From: Lacicoccus alkaliphilus DSM 16010
GTDB taxonomy: Bacteria; Bacillota; Bacilli; Staphylococcales; Salinicoccaceae
Direction of reading: 5' to 3'
Length of the DNA: 64,000 nucleotides
Assembly: GCF_900142805.1 (NCBI RefSeq)
Contig: NZ_FRCF01000002.1
Coordinates: 839,651 to 903,650, forward strand
The notes beneath the pieces are model-generated. The model was not told the DNA's origin, ran no database searches, and worked only from the letters and a program-made list of their open reading frames with translations. Of the stretch, positions 26,669 to 35,779 are shown piece after piece. Each line of letters opens with the position of its first letter. The stretch's first letter is position 1. Position numbers and translations under genes: made by a program.

Positions 26669-27787
26669 TTATAAATACGTGATATCGTAATTGCCGCCGC
26701 TCAAAGATTCGGCGTGATCGTCATGGACAAGGAATACATCCGCAATGCTCGCGCCGACCGTTTCATCCTTATTCGAGATGTTCGGATGGACGCTCAGCAC
26801 CATGCCCGGTTCGATGACCGCATCCGAATCCTCCCGGATGATCGGTATATCATGGTCGACGCCGACGCCGTGGCCATGCCAGATGCCCGGATTGACATCG
26901 AGATGCGTCGACTGCTCACTGATGACCCGTGCAAGCTCGGATACTTTCACACCCGGTTTCATCGTATCCCGCACCGCCTCCATCGCAGCGACGCAAGCTT
27001 CCCCGACGGCTTTCTCCCCTTCCGTCAGTTCGCCGACCCCAAATAAACTGCCCTTCTCCACCCATGTGCCATTCGGTCCGACGATTTCGGTGAATGCTGT
27101 GACAAGCCCCGACTCCCCGACTGTATCGAGCGTCGGCTTCCTCAGGAAGTAAGGCCCGTCCTCCAAAAAGATCAGAGTCGAGATGCAGCCGTTGGCACGC
27201 GCAATCTTATCGACTTCCGCCGCCACTTCAGCGAACGGCTTGCCCGGTGCAATGTTCGCTTCAAATGCCGCATGGCTTTCCTCCGCGATACGGAATGTCT
27301 CACGCACCGCTTCCTGCTCCTCTTCCCACTTAAGCGCTTTCATTTCCTGGATGACGTTTGTGCCGTCGACGACGTCGCCCTCTATATTATCCTTCAGGAA
27401 CTGTGCTTCATTGTGCGTCATCAGCGTTTCAAGTCCGCATACACCCGTACGCTTGGCACCCTGTTCATTGATGTAGGAAGTGATTTCACCGAGTATGCCG
27501 TTCTTGCTGTCAACGACGTCCCCGATGCCTGCAAACCTGACATCCTTAATCGTCCCCTTCTCTTTTGCGAGGTAGCGGTCCGCACGCGTCGTATAGAATA
27601 CGATCGGTTCCTCACCCTTCACCTTCACAACGAAACCCGGACGAAGCACCGGATAGTAGTTCGCAAAGTAATACAGGTAGCCGTACTGCGTCACGACACC
27701 CCGGCCGTAGATGATGAAGGCATCGAAGCCTCCTGCCTCCATTTTCTCATCAAGCAAGTCGAATTTATCTTTTATAAGTGTACTCAC
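26669..27787 (-). CDS. M24 (pita-bread fold) hydrolase homologue lacking metal ligands, creatinase-like
   Basis: 372 residues from a GTG at 27787 with AAAGGGG upstream. An N-terminal creatinase/prolidase domain (to about residue 150) precedes an M24 fold. The metal ligands of aminopeptidase P-type enzymes are not conserved: where D...D is expected the text is TAFTEIVGPNGTWVEKGS; the usual VEPG is SVHPN (Glu to His); the last Glu site is SIADV. The His-rich HGHGVGVDHD loop remains. Creatinase is a known M24-fold enzyme that works without metal, so a C-N hydrolase role beside hydantoinase is plausible. It heads the hyu operon. Confidence 0.8.
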   Translation of the reverse strand: MSTLIKDKFDLLDEKMEAGGFDAFIIYGRGVVTQYGYLYYFANYYPVLRPGFVVKVKGEEPIVFYTTRADRYLAKEKGTIKDVRFAGIGDVVDSKNGILGEITSYINEQGAKRTGVCGLETLMTHNEAQFLKDNIEGDVVDGTNVIQEMKALKWEEEQEAVRETFRIAEESHAAFEANIAPGKPFAEVAAEVDKIARANGCISTLIFLEDGPYFLRKPTLDTVGESGLVTAFTEIVGPNGTWVEKGSLFGVGELTEGEKAVGEACVAAMEAVRDTMKPGVKVSELARVISEQSTHLDVNPGIWHGHGVGVDHDIPIIREDSDAVIEPGMVLSVHPNISNKDETVGASIADVFLVHDDHAESLSGGNYDITYL

Positions 27788-27832
27788 TATATGAAACCCC
27801 TTTCATTATTTTGTTTATTTGGTATATTTAGA

Positions 27833-27860
27833 ATAATACAATATGGTTAACTATACTAAA
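27833..27860 (-). promoter_or_regulatory. Promoter and candidate operator of the M24-hyuA-hyuB unit
   Basis: On the minus strand TTTAGT (-35, 27855-27860) and TATTAT (-10, 27833-27838) are 16 bases apart. The spacer contains TATGGTTAACTATA (27842-27855), a 14-base palindrome with one mismatched pair, between the hyu genes and the divergent GntR gene. It is the best candidate for that regulator's site. Confidence 0.5.
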
Positions 27861-27906
27861 AGACAATAAACTTTACCATTTAAATATAAAGAAGAGAGAT
27901 GAGACT

Positions 27907-28614
27907 ATGCAGAATTTTATGGAGCATATAGAAGTGAAGTCCATACCTGAACAGATCGCCGACCATTTCAAGGCGGAAATCATGAAGAAGAGATTGAACC
28001 CAGGAGATAAACTCCCCTCGCTTGAGAAGCTGTCGGAAACGCTGCAAGTGAGCAAGCCAACAGTCAACGAAGCACTGAAGCACCTCCAGGAATCAGGCCT
28101 CGTCAAAACCGTTAAAGGGCGCAACGGCGGCTATTTCGTCACGGAATCGTATGAGGATAAATTGATGAAGAATATGTATGAGATCATCAGCTTCTCCCTC
28201 ACCTTCAATGAACTTAAATCAGAAGATCTGCTTGAGATCCGGAAGATGATCGAGATACCATGTGCCGGGCTCGCCGCAGAGAAGCGGACGAAGGAGAACA
28301 TAGAGAAGCTTGAGGAGATCGGCAGATTGATGCAGTCGCCCGCCAACTGCAGCCTGCAGGAAACACTCGACCTTGACTTGAAGTTCCATATGGCCATCGC
28401 CGAGTGTACACAAAATCCGCTTGCTAAAAACATCATCAATGCCATCACGAAATCCTACCTCGATTCGAACATGGAATGGCATATAGAGAATAAACACTAC
28501 ATCACCGAACGGACCGGCGATATACTAACGGCGATCAAGCAGCAGGATGTGGAAGGTGCGAAAGCCGCGATGGAAAACCATATGAGCAACTTCCTGCACT
28601 TCAAGCATTCATAA
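27907..28614 (+). CDS. GntR-family regulator, FCD subfamily, divergent from hyu genes
   Basis: 235 residues. The winged-helix domain (residues about 10-80) includes KLPSLEKLSETLQVSKPTVNEAL and GGYFV; the FCD helical domain follows with the usual ligand residues, such as DLDLKFHMAI and ILTAIKQQD...NHM near the end. It is transcribed away from the M24-hyuA-hyuB unit with only 119 bases between, the common arrangement for a local repressor. The effector is probably the imported compound or its product. The upstream context AAAGAAGAGAGATGAGACT is a modest ribosome site. Confidence 0.9.
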   Translation: MQNFMEHIEVKSIPEQIADHFKAEIMKKRLNPGDKLPSLEKLSETLQVSKPTVNEALKHLQESGLVKTVKGRNGGYFVTESYEDKLMKNMYEIISFSLTFNELKSEDLLEIRKMIEIPCAGLAAEKRTKENIEKLEEIGRLMQSPANCSLQETLDLDLKFHMAIAECTQNPLAKNIINAITKSYLDSNMEWHIENKHYITERTGDILTAIKQQDVEGAKAAMENHMSNFLHFKHS

Positions 28615-28624
28615 GACAATTATA

Positions 28625-28649
28625 AAAGAGGGCGAAACCGGCCCCCTTT
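28625..28649. terminator. Terminator between convergent GntR and flavoprotein genes
   Basis: AAAGAGGGC / GCCCCCTTT arms (one mismatch) with a 7-base loop lie 11 bases from both stop codons and can act in both directions. Confidence 0.65.
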
Positions 28650-28659
28650 CACATCATCT

Positions 28660-29562
28660 TTATAGTTTTTTAAACTCTTCCTTCATCAGCCCGATCATCA
28701 TGCTTTTCGCAACATCAGCGCCGCTCGCGGCGGCATTGATCTGCTGGCTTGCGACGCTGGTCTTCGTTTCGCCGGCCGCAAAAAGTCCCTGGACTGAAGT
28801 CTCACTCAGCGGGTTGGTCCTGAGTCCGCCGCCGTCTTCCCTGTCCGGATCCAGCGTCTCGAGGAAATCAAAATCAGTGTCCCAGTTCATCCTGGCGAAC
28901 ATACCTTCAACTGTTTCGGTCGTCCCATCCTCGAATTCAAGTGCCTCCAGTTTGCCGTCGCGGCCCTTCATCCTGGAGATGGGCGACTCGTTGTAGTCAA
29001 AACCTTTCTCTTTAAGCATGGCCTTATCCTCATCATTCAGCAGGCTTTTACCGTCCGTGCATATGATGAGGTCCCTGCTCCAGTTCGCGATCAGCATGAC
29101 CAGGTTGCTTGTGGAATCTTCATCCGCCATGACCGCAAGCCGCTTACCCTTCAGTTCATAACCGTCACACCACGGGCAGTAGAATGCGGAGGTACCGTAG
29201 AACGCATCAAAATTCTCAATATCCGGCGTTTCCTCCCTGAGCCCTGCCGCAAGCAGCACCTGCCGGCTCTTGAATTCATCCGACTCTGTTGTAACGGTGA
29301 ATATTTCCCCGTCCTTCTCGATATCCGTCACCCGGTCCTGGGTGAGGGCCACGGTGTCATACTTCAATACATCTTTCCGTGCATTTTCCCTGAATTCATG
29401 CGGGCTGATATCATCCTGGGTGAGGAATCCGTTCGATACCTCCTCCACCTTGTTCCTCGGTTCACCCGCATCGATGACGAGGGTCTCCTTCAGTCCCCGC
29501 CCGAAATTCAGTGCGGCACTCATACCGGCGGGTCCGCCGCCGATGACGATTACATCATACAT
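28660..29562 (-). CDS. Thioredoxin-reductase-like FAD/NAD(P) oxidoreductase
   Basis: 300 residues, class II thioredoxin-reductase size. The FAD dinucleotide fold is DVIVIGGGPAGMSAAL at the start. The redox-active CPWC (in FYCPWCDGYEL, about residue 130) is present. The second FAD motif is GLFAAGE near the C-terminus. The NAD(P)-binding GxGxxA/G motif expected after the CxxC is weak (AVMADEDSTSNLV), so the reductant may differ from standard TrxB. Such paralogues reduce thioredoxin-like partners, bacillithiol disulfides or other disulfides. It is a single-gene unit. Confidence 0.85.
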   Translation of the reverse strand: MYDVIVIGGGPAGMSAALNFGRGLKETLVIDAGEPRNKVEEVSNGFLTQDDISPHEFRENARKDVLKYDTVALTQDRVTDIEKDGEIFTVTTESDEFKSRQVLLAAGLREETPDIENFDAFYGTSAFYCPWCDGYELKGKRLAVMADEDSTSNLVMLIANWSRDLIICTDGKSLLNDEDKAMLKEKGFDYNESPISRMKGRDGKLEALEFEDGTTETVEGMFARMNWDTDFDFLETLDPDREDGGGLRTNPLSETSVQGLFAAGETKTSVASQQINAAASGADVAKSMMIGLMKEEFKKL

Positions 29563-29685
29563 TTTTCATTCCACCTTCAAACATACTTTAGACCCACTAT
29601 ATCCCTCATCGGAAGTTTTCAAACGATTTCTTCCAATAAAGATCCCGGTCGCTGAGTGAGATACCCTCACCGCCCAAAATAAAAA

Positions 29686-29704
29686 AGCAGGCCGGTGACC
29701 TGCT
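29686..29704 (-). terminator. Terminator of the DUF6241 gene
   Basis: AGCAGG / CCTGCT with a 7-base loop, followed on the minus strand by six T, immediately after the stop codon of the leftward gene. Confidence 0.75.
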
Positions 29705-30258
29705 CATTCAAAATGTCTCTCTTTGTATTCCCGTTCTTCTTCCTCTGTCATCAGGCCCCTGGCCTTGCCGACATTGCCATTCTGTTCATTCCATATGGTG
29801 TTGTGCACCTGCACGGCATTCGAGAAGTCGCCTTCCATCCATGCTTCAAGCGCCCTCATATAGAAATCCCTGTATGTATAATCCGATGCTTCGGCTGTTT
29901 CGTACATCTCTTCAATCCGTTCATCGGTGATTTCAAGATGACCCCACTTCTGTGATGCTGTGACCTTCTGGTGTGTCATATGGTGGAGATCGTCAGCGAA
30001 CTGCCGCTCACTCGGCAGGCCGTCATCCGATTCATCATCGGAGACTTTAAATCCTTCATCGGAATCGGAGTCCGCCAGTGCCGCAAGTTCCGGGTCCTCT
30101 TCAGGCACATCCGACTCTTCTTCATCAGACTGGCCGAGTGCATTCTGAACGCCATGCTTCACTTCCGAGAAGTTCATTGCGATGACAGCTGCACCAACCA
30201 CTCCAAGTACAGCAACGACCCCGAAAGTCCATAAGATCACTTTTGTAAAACCTGACAT
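29704..30258 (-). CDS. Membrane-anchored DUF6241 family protein
   Basis: 184 residues from the ATG at 30258 (AGGAAGGACG upstream). One N-terminal membrane segment (about residues 5-27) is followed by a very acidic Ser/Asp/Glu-rich linker and then a compact C-terminal domain with HHMTHQKVTASQKWG, EITDERIEEM and VQVHNTIWNEQNGNVGKARGL, which I recall as the DUF6241 pattern of Bacillales. The domain should lie outside the membrane. Function is unknown. Confidence 0.7.
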   Translation of the reverse strand: MSGFTKVILWTFGVVAVLGVVGAAVIAMNFSEVKHGVQNALGQSDEEESDVPEEDPELAALADSDSDEGFKVSDDESDDGLPSERQFADDLHHMTHQKVTASQKWGHLEITDERIEEMYETAEASDYTYRDFYMRALEAWMEGDFSNAVQVHNTIWNEQNGNVGKARGLMTEEEEREYKERHFE

Positions 30259-30408
30259 GAAACCGTCCTTCCTGTTGTTGTGTATATTTAGATTAATTAC
30301 CACTATATGGATATGAACAGTGTAACATGCCCTGACATCAAATTAAACAGCACTGCAGTCTTAAAATGATTACAACATAAACATACCAGTGTCTTTTTTA
30401 CGTCACCC

Positions 30409-30443
30409 AAAGACACCCACACCTAAGGGGCATGGGTGTCTTT
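30409..30443 (-). terminator. Hairpin at the end of the O-antigen-ligase-like gene
   Basis: AAAGACACCCA / TGGGTGTCTTT is a perfect 11-bp stem with a 13-base loop that overlaps the last bases of the leftward gene. The U-tract is short, so it may also stabilise the message. Confidence 0.6.
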
Positions 30444-31589
30444 ATTCCATAATTCCATTTTATAAGCGATTCGTTCTCTTTCCCCACTCTGATCAAGCAG
30501 ATGACTCACAATCACGAAGAACAGTATCACCGGGCTGAAATAGACGAACATGAACAGGTAATTGTACTCGGTCATACCAATCAGAACGAAGGTGAGGATA
30601 TAAAGCCCGATGTTGAATGTCCGCACCGACTTCATGGAGATGACCAATACGCCGATGATCAGCACCGTAAACAGCACAGTGGTGATGATGCCGTATCTCC
30701 CGAGCGTATCGAAGAATATATTATGCGCGTGGAGGAGCGACGTGAAATCGATATACCCGCGCCCCTCCCCGAGCCAGGTGACGTTATCCAAAATCGTCAT
30801 CCACGGGTCGTACCTGCCATTGGTGATCCGGTTCCAGTCTGCACCGTCCATCCCGAGGCCGTCCCGAGTGAAGTGGCTGAGCAAAGGCCTGAAAAAGACG
30901 ATGAGCGGCAGCAACGTTACAGCTGCGAGCCCGATCAGGAATCGGCTCCGATGCCGTTTATCCCTCTTATACACATTGATGAAGGTCAACTGGATCACCG
31001 TCACCAGTGCAAACACCGCAATCGCCGTCCGGCTGTGTGTCGTCACCAAAAGCAGTGCCAGTGCAGGCAGGCCGTAATACAACATGGCCATGTTGGTCTT
31101 CGGCAGGAAGATCAGCCCCGCAGTATAGATGAGGACCAGTGTCGCCCCGGATTCATTCAATAGAATCGGCTGGAAAAGCAGTGCCGGCAGGCTGATAAGC
31201 GCTGAAACCGTCATGATGATCAGCAGTGTCTTCGGCAGTCTGAAGAAAAACATCACCGAGAGCATCACCAGTACAATCGTTTCCGCCCATACGAAATCAC
31301 GGTTCGCGAACATGCTTATGAAGATGCTCAAAACATATAAGTTCCAAATGACGAGAAACATGGCCCTTGACGGGTTTATTTCGACCCTTGAATTTTTAAA
31401 GAGGTATGCCAGTATGACGAGCAGTATCAGGATGAAGAACGGCGTCTGATTGTGCCCGGTCATCAGGTCCTGGACACCGCCCACGTCCACCATGATGAGG
31501 TTCGTGACGATGAACATCAGGGTGAATATGAATGTCAGAATCATCCCTTCGCTGCTTGAGAATATCCGCTTCATCTCACGCATGTCCAT
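30423..31589 (-). CDS. O-antigen ligase / Wzy-type polymerase family membrane protein
   Basis: About 388 residues with 10-12 hydrophobic segments. Around residues 255-300 the extracytoplasmic loop has NRITNGRYDPWMTILDNV and HAHNIFFDTLGRYGI, the HxxNxxLxxLxxxG pattern of PF04932. Such proteins polymerise or ligate polysaccharide repeats. The start is one of two ATGs (31589 or 31583) behind AGCGGGGTGGGAG; a GTG at 31598 lies too close to it. No other glycan genes are adjacent, though a sugar transferase begins the window and acyltransferases lie further right. Confidence 0.8.
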   Translation of the reverse strand: MDMREMKRIFSSSEGMILTFIFTLMFIVTNLIMVDVGGVQDLMTGHNQTPFFILILLVILAYLFKNSRVEINPSRAMFLVIWNLYVLSIFISMFANRDFVWAETIVLVMLSVMFFFRLPKTLLIIMTVSALISLPALLFQPILLNESGATLVLIYTAGLIFLPKTNMAMLYYGLPALALLLVTTHSRTAIAVFALVTVIQLTFINVYKRDKRHRSRFLIGLAAVTLLPLIVFFRPLLSHFTRDGLGMDGADWNRITNGRYDPWMTILDNVTWLGEGRGYIDFTSLLHAHNIFFDTLGRYGIITTVLFTVLIIGVLVISMKSVRTFNIGLYILTFVLIGMTEYNYLFMFVYFSPVILFFVIVSHLLDQSGERERIAYKMELWNKDTHAP

Positions 31590-32344
31590 GTCTCCCACCC
31601 CGCTTTCATCGTTATACTATTATCTACCCACTGCCTGTATGCATAACCTACACATAGGGAATAAACTCACTGGCAAATGATCGATGCGAGCAAGGCTATC
31701 ATCAAAGTTAGTGTTAGTTAAACTTTCATTCTTTAAAAGTTCTCATTATGGCTAATATGAACGACTCTTATAAATTAAATTCAAAGTATATGGATTTATG
31801 CCATAAGACAAATTTTAACTATCAAACTTTATACAACTGGTTTGCTCCATTAAGATTGAAGATCTTCTACAAATAATACTTAAAAATTGAATAATCGACA
31901 TTCACTTTTAAATATGCTGAACCTGGAGTATTTAAAATGAGGTCATGGAGTGGAAAATGGATAGTCTATCACGTCGAACAAGGTGATACTATCCCAAATT
32001 CACATAATAAAGATATCCAGGCTCAAAGCTTGGATACCTTCTCTCGAAATGAGGGGAAAAGATCATCATAAGATTGCGATTTATCATTATTGATTTAATG
32101 GCTATCCATTCAATTGATATTTATCGTAAATTGATGCAATTAGATTGCGAAAGAGAGTAAGAGTTGAGGATTAATATATCTTCCAATTATCATCCTCCTC
32201 CTTTCGATATAAATCCAATAAATATATGTATAAAGGACTTGTGAAGAGTTCTCAAGTCAATTTATAACACTAATATTCTATACTTTGGGCTTACATTTTG
32301 TCATATAAAATTAAATAAATACTCTTGAAGAAATTCTATTAAAT
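31590..32344. other. AT-rich intergenic region without a recognisable gene
   Basis: About 750 bases. Beyond the promoter area of the leftward ligase-like gene, no ORF with a ribosome site, no RNA gene and no strong hairpin is evident. It marks the change from the GC-richer left part to the AT-rich TRAP and dehydrogenase block. Confidence 0.6.
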
Positions 32345-33721
32345 CTAATCTGCCATTAGATTTGGCAAGAATAAACTTAATTGTGGGATAAAAGTTATCA
32401 ATAGTAACGCTAAAAGTAATACGCTGAAAAACGGTATAAAATATTTAAACGTCCGTTCAAAACTAATGTCAGCGATATCTGATGCGATAAAAAGGTTTAA
32501 GCCAAATGGCGGTGTAACTAATCCTAATGCTAAATTAACACAAACTATTATACCGAAATGAACTGGATCCACTCCTAGAGGTATGACGATAGGCAATAGT
32601 AATGGTACAAACAGCAAGATTGCTGCCACCGTTTCCATGAACATACCAACGAGCAGAAGAAATACATTTATAAGTAACATGATTATAATAGTATTCGTAG
32701 TCACACTCGCAAGGGAATTGGCAAGTGCCAGAGGTACTTGGTCTAAAGCAAGCATACGACCAAAGAATGATGCAGTACCAACAAAAATCATTATTATTCC
32801 AGATGTTAAAGATGCTCTCATGAATACTTCTGAAAGCTGTGTGAGAGATAACTCTCTATAAATAACCACGCTTACCAGCAAACTATACACAACAGCTATT
32901 ACAGCTGCTTCAGTTGGAGTGACTATGCCTCCATAAATACCACCAAGTATAATGATTGGAGCCAGCAAGGCATACTTCGCCTCATTCAAAGAAGACCAAA
33001 AGCTTCTTTTCTCTACGACTACATCAACGTTCTCGTCAGCCACCTCAACATTCTCTACCACTACTTCTACATCTTCTTCGGTAGTTTTGATCTCCTCTTT
33101 CAAAGGCTTAAAGTTCTCTTCAAATTTTTCCTTTTTATTATACACATAGTTTATAATTAATAAAAAAACCGCCAATAACATACCGGGGATAATACCAGCA
33201 ATGAACAAGTCACCTATAGATACACCAGCCATTACGCCGTATATAATAAATACGATACTTGGGGGAATGATAGGTCCAAGCGCTCCGGCATTCGCTGATA
33301 AGGTTGCAGCATATGGTTTAGGATACCCGTATTTCACCATGTAAGGAATCATAATTCCGCCTATAGCGGCAACAGTAGCTGCTCCTGAACCAGATATTGC
33401 TGCGAAAATGAAACTGGTAATGATTGTTATCATGCCAATTCCGCCGGTAAGTGAACCGACCAAACTCCGGACAAAATCTATTAATCTCTTGGCTATCCCG
33501 CCTGTACTCATAATTTCACCAGCTAAAATAAAAAATGGGATTGCCAAAAGAGGAAATGAATCACTAGCTCCAAAACTAGTTTGTATAAAGAAAGATAATG
33601 GAACGCCACCACTATATATCAGTACAGCAAATCCAGCGAATACCAAGGTAAATGCGATTGGAATATTCAGTATCAATGCAACTAAAAATACTAAAATTAC
33701 TATAATCAAAAGAGTAGTCAT
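32345..33721 (-). CDS. TRAP transporter large permease (DctM type), second set, with acidic heptad insert
   Basis: 458 residues, about 30 longer than the other two DctM proteins here. Family marks are STGGIAKRLIDFVRSL, ISGSGAATVAAIGG, GALGPIIPPSIVFIIYG and NLALGLVTPPFGLNLF. The extra length is a cytoplasmic-loop insert around residues 200-240 containing three 7-residue repeats (EDVEVVV, ENVEVAD, ENVDVVV; bases 33014-33076). It is the last gene of the leftward dehydrogenase-SDR-TRAP unit. Confidence 0.92.
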   Translation of the reverse strand: MTTLLIIVILVFLVALILNIPIAFTLVFAGFAVLIYSGGVPLSFFIQTSFGASDSFPLLAIPFFILAGEIMSTGGIAKRLIDFVRSLVGSLTGGIGMITIITSFIFAAISGSGAATVAAIGGIMIPYMVKYGYPKPYAATLSANAGALGPIIPPSIVFIIYGVMAGVSIGDLFIAGIIPGMLLAVFLLIINYVYNKKEKFEENFKPLKEEIKTTEEDVEVVVENVEVADENVDVVVEKRSFWSSLNEAKYALLAPIIILGGIYGGIVTPTEAAVIAVVYSLLVSVVIYRELSLTQLSEVFMRASLTSGIIMIFVGTASFFGRMLALDQVPLALANSLASVTTNTIIIMLLINVFLLLVGMFMETVAAILLFVPLLLPIVIPLGVDPVHFGIIVCVNLALGLVTPPFGLNLFIASDIADISFERTFKYFIPFFSVLLLALLLITFIPQLSLFLPNLMAD

Positions 33722-33745
33722 GAAAATATCACCTCTTTACAAAAA

Positions 33746-34219
33746 TTATAAGTTACTTGACTTTAAACTACGTATTTCAACTATCAGTTGCTTTATAAGT
33801 CTCAACGTCATTAAAAAATATCCAATTGGGATTCCTAAATACATTAGTCCCATCGACCATTGCAAAGCAGGCGATGTACTGTTCCAAACGGTAAGTGAAT
33901 ATTGTAAGCCTATATATGCTACAAATATTGATAAAGAAGCCCATATAAATTTACCAATTAAATTAGTATATGGTCTGATTTTAGTAGGTATAATCATTGG
34001 GATGGACTCAATTCTAATATGTGCTTTCTCCACCACAGCATAACTTGCACTGATAAAAATGAACCAAATAAATAAATAACGCACCAATTCTGATGACCAG
34101 GATATGGAGGAATTGAAAATATATCTTGCTATTACTTCTGCAAACATAATAACCGTCATCACCGCTAATAGTAGTAAACTGACGTACGCTTCTATAGGTT
34201 TTTTAGTTGTTTTCTTCAA
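33746..34219 (-). CDS. TRAP transporter small permease (DctQ type), second set
   Basis: 157 residues with four membrane segments and family marks EVIARYIFNSSISWSSELVRYLF-like residues and KAHIRIESIP. It lies 24 bases before the DctM gene and pairs with it. It is separated from the dctP gene upstream by a hairpin. Confidence 0.9.
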   Translation of the reverse strand: MKKTTKKPIEAYVSLLLLAVMTVIMFAEVIARYIFNSSISWSSELVRYLFIWFIFISASYAVVEKAHIRIESIPMIIPTKIRPYTNLIGKFIWASLSIFVAYIGLQYSLTVWNSTSPALQWSMGLMYLGIPIGYFLMTLRLIKQLIVEIRSLKSSNL

Positions 34220-34287
34220 AGAATCACCTCACACTTAATCAAATTGCTTAGAATATGCACAATAATTGCTCCAACATATTATTAATT

Positions 34288-34321
34288 AGAAGAGCTCCCC
34301 TACTTATCGGGCAGCTCTTCT
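34288..34321 (-). terminator. Hairpin between dctP and dctQ
   Basis: AGAAGAGCT / AGCTCTTCT arms plus inner CC/GG pairs form a long stem inside the operon, followed on the minus strand by only an A/T-mixed tract. A leaky terminator or RNA-stabilising hairpin would let the binding protein be made in excess of the permease. Confidence 0.6.
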
Positions 34322-34392
34322 AACAAAGCCCTTACAATCGATTATGAATTATCATCCAATAAAGTATAATGCTCACTGTTAATGTGCTTACT

Positions 34393-35460
34393 CTATTGCT
34401 TTCCTAATAGCTCTAATGCACGATCATAATTTTCCTGTCCAACTATCTCCATATTCTCTTCGATAACAGTATCAGTTTCTTCTTCAAATCTTTCTCTCTG
34501 CTCAGAAGTTAGCTCAACAATCTCTATACCTTCTTCTTCAAAACCTTCTAGTGTTTCAGCTTCTACATCAAGGATATAATCTCTATAGAATGCCAGATAT
34601 TCTTCAGTCACCTGGTCAAAGGTTTCTCTATTCTCCTCAGAAAGCCCATCATAAAAGTCTTCATTAACCAACAACACATGAGCAAGTATAATCTGATTAG
34701 TTAATGTTACATGATCAGCCGCTTCATGAAAGTTATCAGCGTAAAATAGTGGAGTTGATGTTGACACACCTTCAATAGTACCTTGTTGAAGTCCAGTGTA
34801 GATTTCACCATACGCTAAAGGAGTTGGATTGGCTCCCAGAGCTTCAAGGGTTGACAATTGCAGGGGTGCCGGGGAACTTCTAATTGTTAAGCCTTGCATA
34901 TCTTCAGGTTCTTCGATAGCATCATTTGCACTAAGCACCCCATAAAAACCCTGGTCTAAAAACCCTAATACTTTAACATTATTCAGGTTCTCATTCTCCT
35001 CAACTGACGAAATTAACTCTTCACCATATTCACCATCTACTAACTCATAATATTCTTCACGGTCATCAAACAAATAAGGAACATCGAATATTGCAAACCC
35101 GTCAATTCCTGTCGGACTTGCCACCGAATAAGCTGAAACTGATGTCATTTCTATAGATCCACTCTCTAAAAGATCAATTAGAGCTTCGTCACTAGTAGCA
35201 AGTGACGCACCAGAGTGAATTTCCATTGTAATATCCCCATCACTGGCTTCTTCAAATTCATCATTTAACATAAGGGCACCTTGATTTTGATAATTCGTTT
35301 CACTAACCAGGTTTGCCATTCTTATCTCAACTGACTCGCCGTTAGAATCTGACTCGGCTGCAGAATCTTCGCCTTCATTCTCATCTCCATTACCACACGC
35401 TGCGAGTATCAGGGTTCCAAGGAAAAGTAATGACAGTAAATTTTTCTTAGATAAATTCAT
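34393..35460 (-). CDS. TRAP transporter substrate-binding lipoprotein (DctP type), second set
   Basis: 355 residues with lipobox LAAC (Cys about residue 22) and an acidic linker. Family marks are MANLVSETNYQNQGA, IHSGASLATSDEALIDLLESG, GLTIRSSPAPLQLSTLEALGANPTPL and YTGLQQGTIEGV. The Arg in IRSSP is the usual carboxylate ligand. AGGAGG precedes the ATG. It is likely to capture the organic acid that feeds the neighbouring dehydrogenase complex, an inference from gene order. Confidence 0.92.
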   Translation of the reverse strand: MNLSKKNLLSLLFLGTLILAACGNGDENEGEDSAAESDSNGESVEIRMANLVSETNYQNQGALMLNDEFEEASDGDITMEIHSGASLATSDEALIDLLESGSIEMTSVSAYSVASPTGIDGFAIFDVPYLFDDREEYYELVDGEYGEELISSVEENENLNNVKVLGFLDQGFYGVLSANDAIEEPEDMQGLTIRSSPAPLQLSTLEALGANPTPLAYGEIYTGLQQGTIEGVSTSTPLFYADNFHEAADHVTLTNQIILAHVLLVNEDFYDGLSEENRETFDQVTEEYLAFYRDYILDVEAETLEGFEEEGIEIVELTSEQRERFEEETDTVIEENMEIVGQENYDRALELLGKQ

Positions 35461-35779
35461 AAGTATACCTCCTGCTATTTTTAATTTAAATTTAAAGTTT
35501 CTCAGAATATTGAGACGGCCTTACAGTAAGTTCACCCCCTTTAATAAGAAAAAGCCCAGGTTCTTAAGTTAATTCTTATAACACCTTAATGACCATGTGT
35601 TCTCGTCAGACTCTAGCGGGAGATCAAATTTCACTCATACCTTAAAGCATTTGTTTCGCTCATCGATCATGTTTTATGATTATAAGGAATGACATCAGAT
35701 GCAATTACATATATTGGATGGTCGATTGATTACTTAATTACTGTTATGCATGAAGCCCTCATTAGTGTAAGGTTTTCAT
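35461..35779. other. Intergenic region between SDR and dctP genes
   Basis: About 320 bases of AT-rich sequence. It carries the dctP ribosome site (AGGAGG) at its left end. No gene, clear terminator or confident promoter is seen. Confidence 0.5.

Noticed and set aside
31590..32344. CRISPR array, riboswitch or tRNA in the long AT-rich gap
   Set aside because: No regularly spaced repeats, tRNA-like cloverleaf or familiar riboswitch core could be seen here or elsewhere in the window.
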